Source of the DNA: Schistosoma mansoni
Taxonomy: Eukaryota > Platyhelminthes > Trematoda > Strigeidida > Schistosomatidae
DNA length: 64,000 nt
Assembly (NCBI RefSeq): GCF_000237925.1
Contig: NW_017386017.1
Location: 1-64,000, forward strand
Reading direction: 5' to 3'
Shown: positions 59,286-64,000 of the stretch, piece after piece
How the letters are laid out: each line of letters begins with the position of its first letter
Numbering within the stretch: the stretch's first letter is position 1
Notes under the pieces: model-generated
Told to the model about the DNA's origin: nothing
Database searches by the model: none
What the model saw: the letters and a program-made list of their open reading frames with translations, nothing else
Program-made: the position numbers and the translations under genes

Positions 59286-61300
59286 TATTTAACTGGCTAT
59301 GTATTAACCCATTGTCAGCTGACATTTTTGTCCAAAAGTCGTCACCCAGTTCTGAATTAAGGCTTCGGCCATTGCTTCAGCTTTGATGTTGATTAATAGT
59401 TCGGCTGTTGTGATCATCGCGAATCTGCCTATGTATCCAAATAGATAATTAAAACCATGAAAATGCAATAAAAGGACCAACCGAATCGGTATAAAAGTAA
59501 GTAAAACGTGCATCTGCCTGTGAGAAAACTCCGATAAGTGAACTCATATGACGATTAACCTTTCATTATCGGCATTATGAACACTTTTAGTGGTATTGGT
59601 CCTAACCACATAATTCTCAAACTTGAATATGAGATAACTGCGAAATAAGATACTCAACGTTTAGTACGGAAAGAAAATCAACAATGGTGGATGCATGAAT
59701 ATTGGATAAAAAGAGATGGCATGCCTCGGTCTTGCAGACGCAGTCATTCTGTATAACTTGTCCTTACTCACATCAAATATATTATTCTATCCTTAGCATA
59801 AATGTGTACTTTGGAATCTTCAGACATCATATTATTAATCGTTGTGATGCGATGAGCCAGTGTAGACAGTGATGTGACCTCCACGTAAGATCTTACAGAT
59901 CAGGCAGTCATATCATGGCATATCTACTATTTTAGGATTAGGTCTATCATTATAATGGCAATAATAATGAAGTGGACCATAATTCTACACACTTTAAATC
60001 ACCTGCATACATGCTTTTGTAGATCTGGTCATACATATCGAGCGCCGATCGGTTTTTCACGAGAGAAATTAAAATTTCTTAGCTCTACCGGGGTGAGTCG
60101 TCTTCAGGAGAATGCTATTCATTTTCAGAAGTTTACAACCAGTTGGTTAATGATAATGCCTACTACTTTATCTGATGCACCCGCTATCGAATCGAGTGGG
60201 GAGTGAAAATATGGAAAACTTAACGTAGATGGTTGAATTAGTCAGTTCTTTAGCTGTTTAATAGAATCATCAGCCTCGGGAGTCAGCTTAAAATATTTAG
60301 TTTTAGACTTAAGGGACCTATCAGTGGTTGTATTAATTGTGCATAAGAAGGTACGAATCGCTGAAGAAAGTTAACTAAAAATCTTAGGTTGTGTTACAGA
60401 ACTTGTTATGGGATTTTGCTTATTGGTGTCCACCACTTTTTTATCGGTGTAATCCTTTCTGAGAAATTCATAGGTTTAAACTTTGAAAACACATTTTGAT
60501 ATAAGTTCACTCCATTTTCAAATAGCCGTTTTAACTCTGATCTCACATTTTGTTCATGTGAAGTTCATTCAGGACTGGCAATTAACCAATTGTCTGTACA
60601 CTCTTGTGCAAAAAGCATATCCCGACCTATTTTGTCCAAATACCCTTAAAATCTTTGTACTGCGCTCCTCAGGCCGAATGTCTTGAGTCTAAAACATGTA
60701 GTAACAAATGTCTTAGTAAATTCATTCTCAGCCACTAGGATATTGTGATATGTCCTGACCAAGTAAATTTTAGTAAATGTGTCGATGTCCCGTAAGCCGT
60801 TTATAAAATCTTGGATATGAAGTGTTAGGTGCTTATCTGGTACGGTTTGATGGTTGAAGGTTCTGTAATCCCTCTAGGCTCGTTGGTCACCTTCATAATT
60901 CCTTGGGACGATATGTAGGGGGGATCCACATTTGCTATCATAGCGACAGGTAATGCTCAACTTTAGTCAAATTCGGCTCTAGAGATTTTAAGTATATATG
61001 GTGCTCGTCATCCGGATTAAGAAAACACAGATAAGCCTTCATTGTTGATTGTTCGACTTAAGTAAAGTTTACATTTGGAAGGTTTGAGGTTAGATTTGTT
61101 TAGGTCAAAACTTCCGCGAGTATACCCCGGAAGTTAACAGTTGTTACTGTCAAAGAGTGTGCTAAATTCAAATGACTGATGTGAATCCCTTCGCTTTTAG
61201 TGTAATTCAAAGTTTCCTTAGGCGTCAAATGTCGTTTCTTGGTGTCGACTAGAAATTCGTATCTCTATAATAGGTCTATTCAAAGTATTGTTAGATCTTA
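59286..61300 (-). mobile_element. Old Ty3/Gypsy fossil, heavily decayed
   Basis: On the minus strand, remnants appear in Pol order: reverse transcriptase around 60540-61050, RNase H around 59990-60200 (region after SGASDK), and integrase around 59304-59440 (EAMAEALIQNWVTTFG resembles the core-domain AETVAEALIQNWV). No LTRs recognised. Many breaks and low similarity point to an old insertion of a lineage different from the 27.9-kb element. Upstream decayed sequence may extend to about 62 kb. Confidence 0.72.
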
Positions 61301-63473
61301 ATGAGCCACAGTGAACACATTGAGGGATCGCCTTCAAAACCCAAGGCTTACTTTTACAATAAAACAAAATTGTTCTAAACTGAGTTCAACACACCTTTGC
61401 GACAGAGCCATTCCGTGCGTAATCCTACGAGCTCGCATGCACAACGCCTACCACACTACGATGTGTGCAGTCCTTTATAACAAAATAGAATTTGATAAGT
61501 GAAACGCACCTTCCAAACCTTCAATATGAAGTTTGTGCGGTACTACCCCGAACGCTTAAACGAACTCAACAAATATTTTATGGACCGTCCTATTTTCGTA
61601 CCAACACGTTTCCCATTCGTCTTATGACATAAGTTAGGATCTATGGTATCTGCCATTTTCAGAAGCATTGATGGACTATATAGATGCTGATTATTTCAAT
61701 TTATTTCATCCGCTTATCACTAATCATGCTTTTCACTATCTTCGGACGTACTTGAAGTAGTACAACTGGTTTGCAACAAGTCAGATCTTTCGTTTCTTCT
61801 CCTCTGAAGAATAGACAGAGAGTAGCTTGTTTTCTTCCTTTTGATAGTTTAGGGGATTCTAGTTAGTTTCTGAACAGGTTACAAATAGCTGTACCGATAT
61901 CGTACTGTTTCGGTGCTTTGGGTATGGATCTATTTCATCCTGGTGATCTACTTGGTCACAAGAATTTCAGTCTCATCGATATCGAACAGGGATATTTCTT
62001 TTGTGTTGACAGATCGACTGACCAGCGAAGTATGCATTATTGACTTCCATCTCTATGATAAAAAGTCTTTGCTGTCAAAGTGTTCAAGGTCTTAGAACCA
62101 CTTATTCGTAGGTCACCGTTTGGTCATGAATCTTCAGAAATACTTTATGTTATACTTGTACTTCAACTGCTAGCTTGCCTTGGGGAAACCTTCAACCCCA
62201 TTCTACTTTGGCGTTGTTACTATTACTTAGTGCGAAAGAAGAGCTACATCCACAACAACTTATTCAGGTTATTTGAAGACGAAAACACAAAAAGAAGAAT
62301 TAAAGTGGATTCACATCACCGCCGAGTGACAGTGAAACTGAGAGTGAAGATGGAGAAGTACTGAACGAATAAAAAGATGGTAACATCTCCTATCGTTCAT
62401 CGAGAATAAAAGACACGTACGTGGTACTATCTTTTCTGTCTTGCATCATTAGTTTGAGAATTACAAACATAAGGTAAATGTTATATAAGTGTCGTTGAAA
62501 ACAAACAAGTTAACTACGCATACAATTGAATGAAGAGTTGACGAGCGTTATCTATTGAAAATCTAAAGGTTCGTGGAACCAATGAGATTAGCCTACTAGA
62601 TGTCATATCGCAGAATGTTACAGCCTACACTTCACATTTGTCATTAGAAAGAATATTTGATGAGACTATTAAATTATCGGTCTAGAAATGATCTATCTAC
62701 TTAGCATAGTCATGACAGCATTAAAAAAACATGGACCATTAGATCTCTGCTTTCTATCCTTTCTTTTATTCGTCTTAACTTCCTGTGCGAGTTATAAGAT
62801 TATGCTTCAGAATGTTTAATTCTACTTTACACTTAATAACAATAGTCCTGTAATTCTGAATAAATATCGATCACTACTCACTATAGGAGGTTCTTTATGC
62901 ATCTGCAATGAAAAGGGATTATCATTCAAGCTATGTAACGCTGATGATTCAGAAAAAAAGTAGAAAAATATCTTCTCGATCTCAAAATCCATATTCGTAT
63001 GAGCCACCTTAATTGTATGAATTATTCGTAAATAAATGCAATTGGTATTTAGTTTTCTACCAATATTGTGCGATTTTCCTCTTGATAAAAAAAACAACGA
63101 ACAAGATTCTTACAAACCGAGTCAATTTCAGTATAAAATAGACATAACGTACAATAAAGTATCATTTTTTAATAATATAAAACTTAGTACATGTATTAAG
63201 CTTTGCATATCAAATAGATACGATATCTTTATTGACAATGTAAACAATTGCGTTCATTTAAGTTACCAGGTATGATTATAAAATAAATGACTCAAAGTTA
63301 AATCCCACAAATTAAAACTTTGTTACTAAGAAATGATTAACTAGATACCATTAACTGTTACAATTAATGAAAGTTTGACAGTTAATCAACAAATAGTCTA
63401 CATCATTAATCGAATGACTTAAATCTATTGCCAAAAAACAAACCTAAGCAAAGGTCTACAATGTCTACAATCA
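61301..63473. other. Intergenic sequence between Gypsy fossil and PSME4
   Basis: Less AT-rich up to about 62.4 kb, possibly more of the old element; then AT-rich unique-looking DNA. The open frame at 62080-62364 (+) is not like any protein I know. Confidence 0.4.
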
Positions 63474-63479
63474 TTTATT
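63474..63479 (-). terminator. Candidate poly(A) signal of PSME4
   Basis: AATAAA on the minus strand, about 295 nt after the stop codon. No closer canonical hexamer was noticed. Confidence 0.35.
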
Positions 63480-63773
63480 CCATTAGAAAGTTAAAAACAA
63501 AATTAATCAATCAATCAATCACAGACGGAACTGATACAATCAATATATATTGGATCTAATCATTAATAACAAAATTACAGTCAGTAAAAGACGAATAAAA
63601 AGGAAGACACAAAGGAATCAATGTTGTACATATTTCGTATAGACTCTTTACATAACATTAGTGTTTTACATTTAATGTAGAGAAATAATAATGAAGATAA
63701 AAACAGAAAAGTTTACTCCACAATACAAACATACCTGCTTCATTGTTCAAAATACAATGTAATCATTTCATAA

Positions 63774-64000
63774 TTAAACATAATAAGAAGCTTCTGAAAT
63801 GACAAATCTATAATTATCTAATTGTTCTGGTGTAAATTTCAATGACTGTTCATGCCATACCTCTTGATGAGTACGTGAATAAGATGATAGAGTTGATGAA
63901 ATAATTTTTTTAATGGATTGTGAATCATGTAAATGATCAGCAAGTTCTGAAATAATCGACGGTAAGTAATCAGGAGTTTTATGTGGATTTCCATGAACAA
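63774..64000 (-). CDS. PSME4: Proteasome activator subunit 4 (PSME4/PA200/Blm10), last exon, partial
   Basis: Reading from the window edge, 75 codons end in TAA at 63776-63774. The segments TLSSYSRTHQEVWHEQSLKF and TPEQL, then the last residues SEASYYV, match the C-terminal HEAT-repeat end of PSME4 (FKRTHHDNWQ...FTEDQL...YYA). In this family the final Tyr-Tyr-X tail docks into alpha-ring pockets of the 20S proteasome and opens the gate. Val replaces the usual final Ala. The rest of the gene (over 1,800 residues in the family) lies beyond base 64000. Confidence 0.82.
   Translation of the reverse strand, partial: VHGNPHKTPDYLPSIISELADHLHDSQSIKKIISSTLSSYSRTHQEVWHEQSLKFTPEQLDNYRFVISEASYYV

Noticed and set aside
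62080-62364. 94-codon plus-strand ORF as a host gene
   Set aside because: No splice context, no family resemblance, and it lies beside a decayed Gypsy region.

Overview
The window reads as a draft-assembly contig from a blood fluke (Schistosoma, or a very close trematode). The evidence is long introns packed with RTE-type LINEs, Penelope-like elements, Ty3/Gypsy elements and tRNA-headed repeats that carry hammerhead ribozymes, plus A+T-rich introns with GTAAGT/GTGAGT donors. One 200-base run of N (6777-6976) marks a scaffold gap. The species cannot be fixed from the sequence alone.

Three host genes are supported. (1) Plus strand, 1093-36522: twelve exons (876 codons, 5' end outside the window) of an inactive rhomboid (iRhom, RHBDF-like). 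Every junction is GT/AG and keeps phase. (2) Minus strand, 58396 down to 43347: a seven-exon, 374-residue DNase II with signal peptide and both HxK catalytic motifs. (3) Minus strand, 64000 down to 63774: the last exon of a PSME4/PA200 proteasome activator ending in Ser-Tyr-Tyr-Val. iRhom and DNase II are convergent, with about 6.8 kb of repeats between their stops.

Repeat layout: 1-981 is a miniature LTR element (TRIM-like). 1704-3132 is an RTE LINE with a 12-bp target duplication and an inverted 5' UTR. 6300-13240 is a nest of Penelope-like, RTE and Gypsy fragments around the gap. 15.8-18.6 kb holds a SINE and an RTE copy. 20.3-23.9 kb holds LINE pieces including a near-perfect palindromic RTE. 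26.9-33.9 kb holds a SINE split by a solo LTR and an apparently whole, very young Gypsy element with identical-looking LTRs. 35.3-35.7 kb and 36.5-37.0 kb hold ribozyme repeats in the last iRhom intron and its 3' UTR. 37.6-45.5 kb is mostly RTE copies. The DNase II introns carry further ribozyme repeats. 59.3-62 kb holds a decayed Gypsy fossil.

The most interesting signal is the density of hammerhead ribozymes. Three distinct tRNA-headed repeat families and probably a Penelope-like terminus carry hammerhead cores, on both strands, inside introns and the 3' UTR of transcribed genes. One copy (35511-35566) keeps every invariant core base and the GTC cleavage site. A second notable signal is an open, phase-compatible exon candidate at 34789-35037. 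It begins with a near copy of the start of the true last iRhom exon and would give a truncated protein with a different C-terminus.
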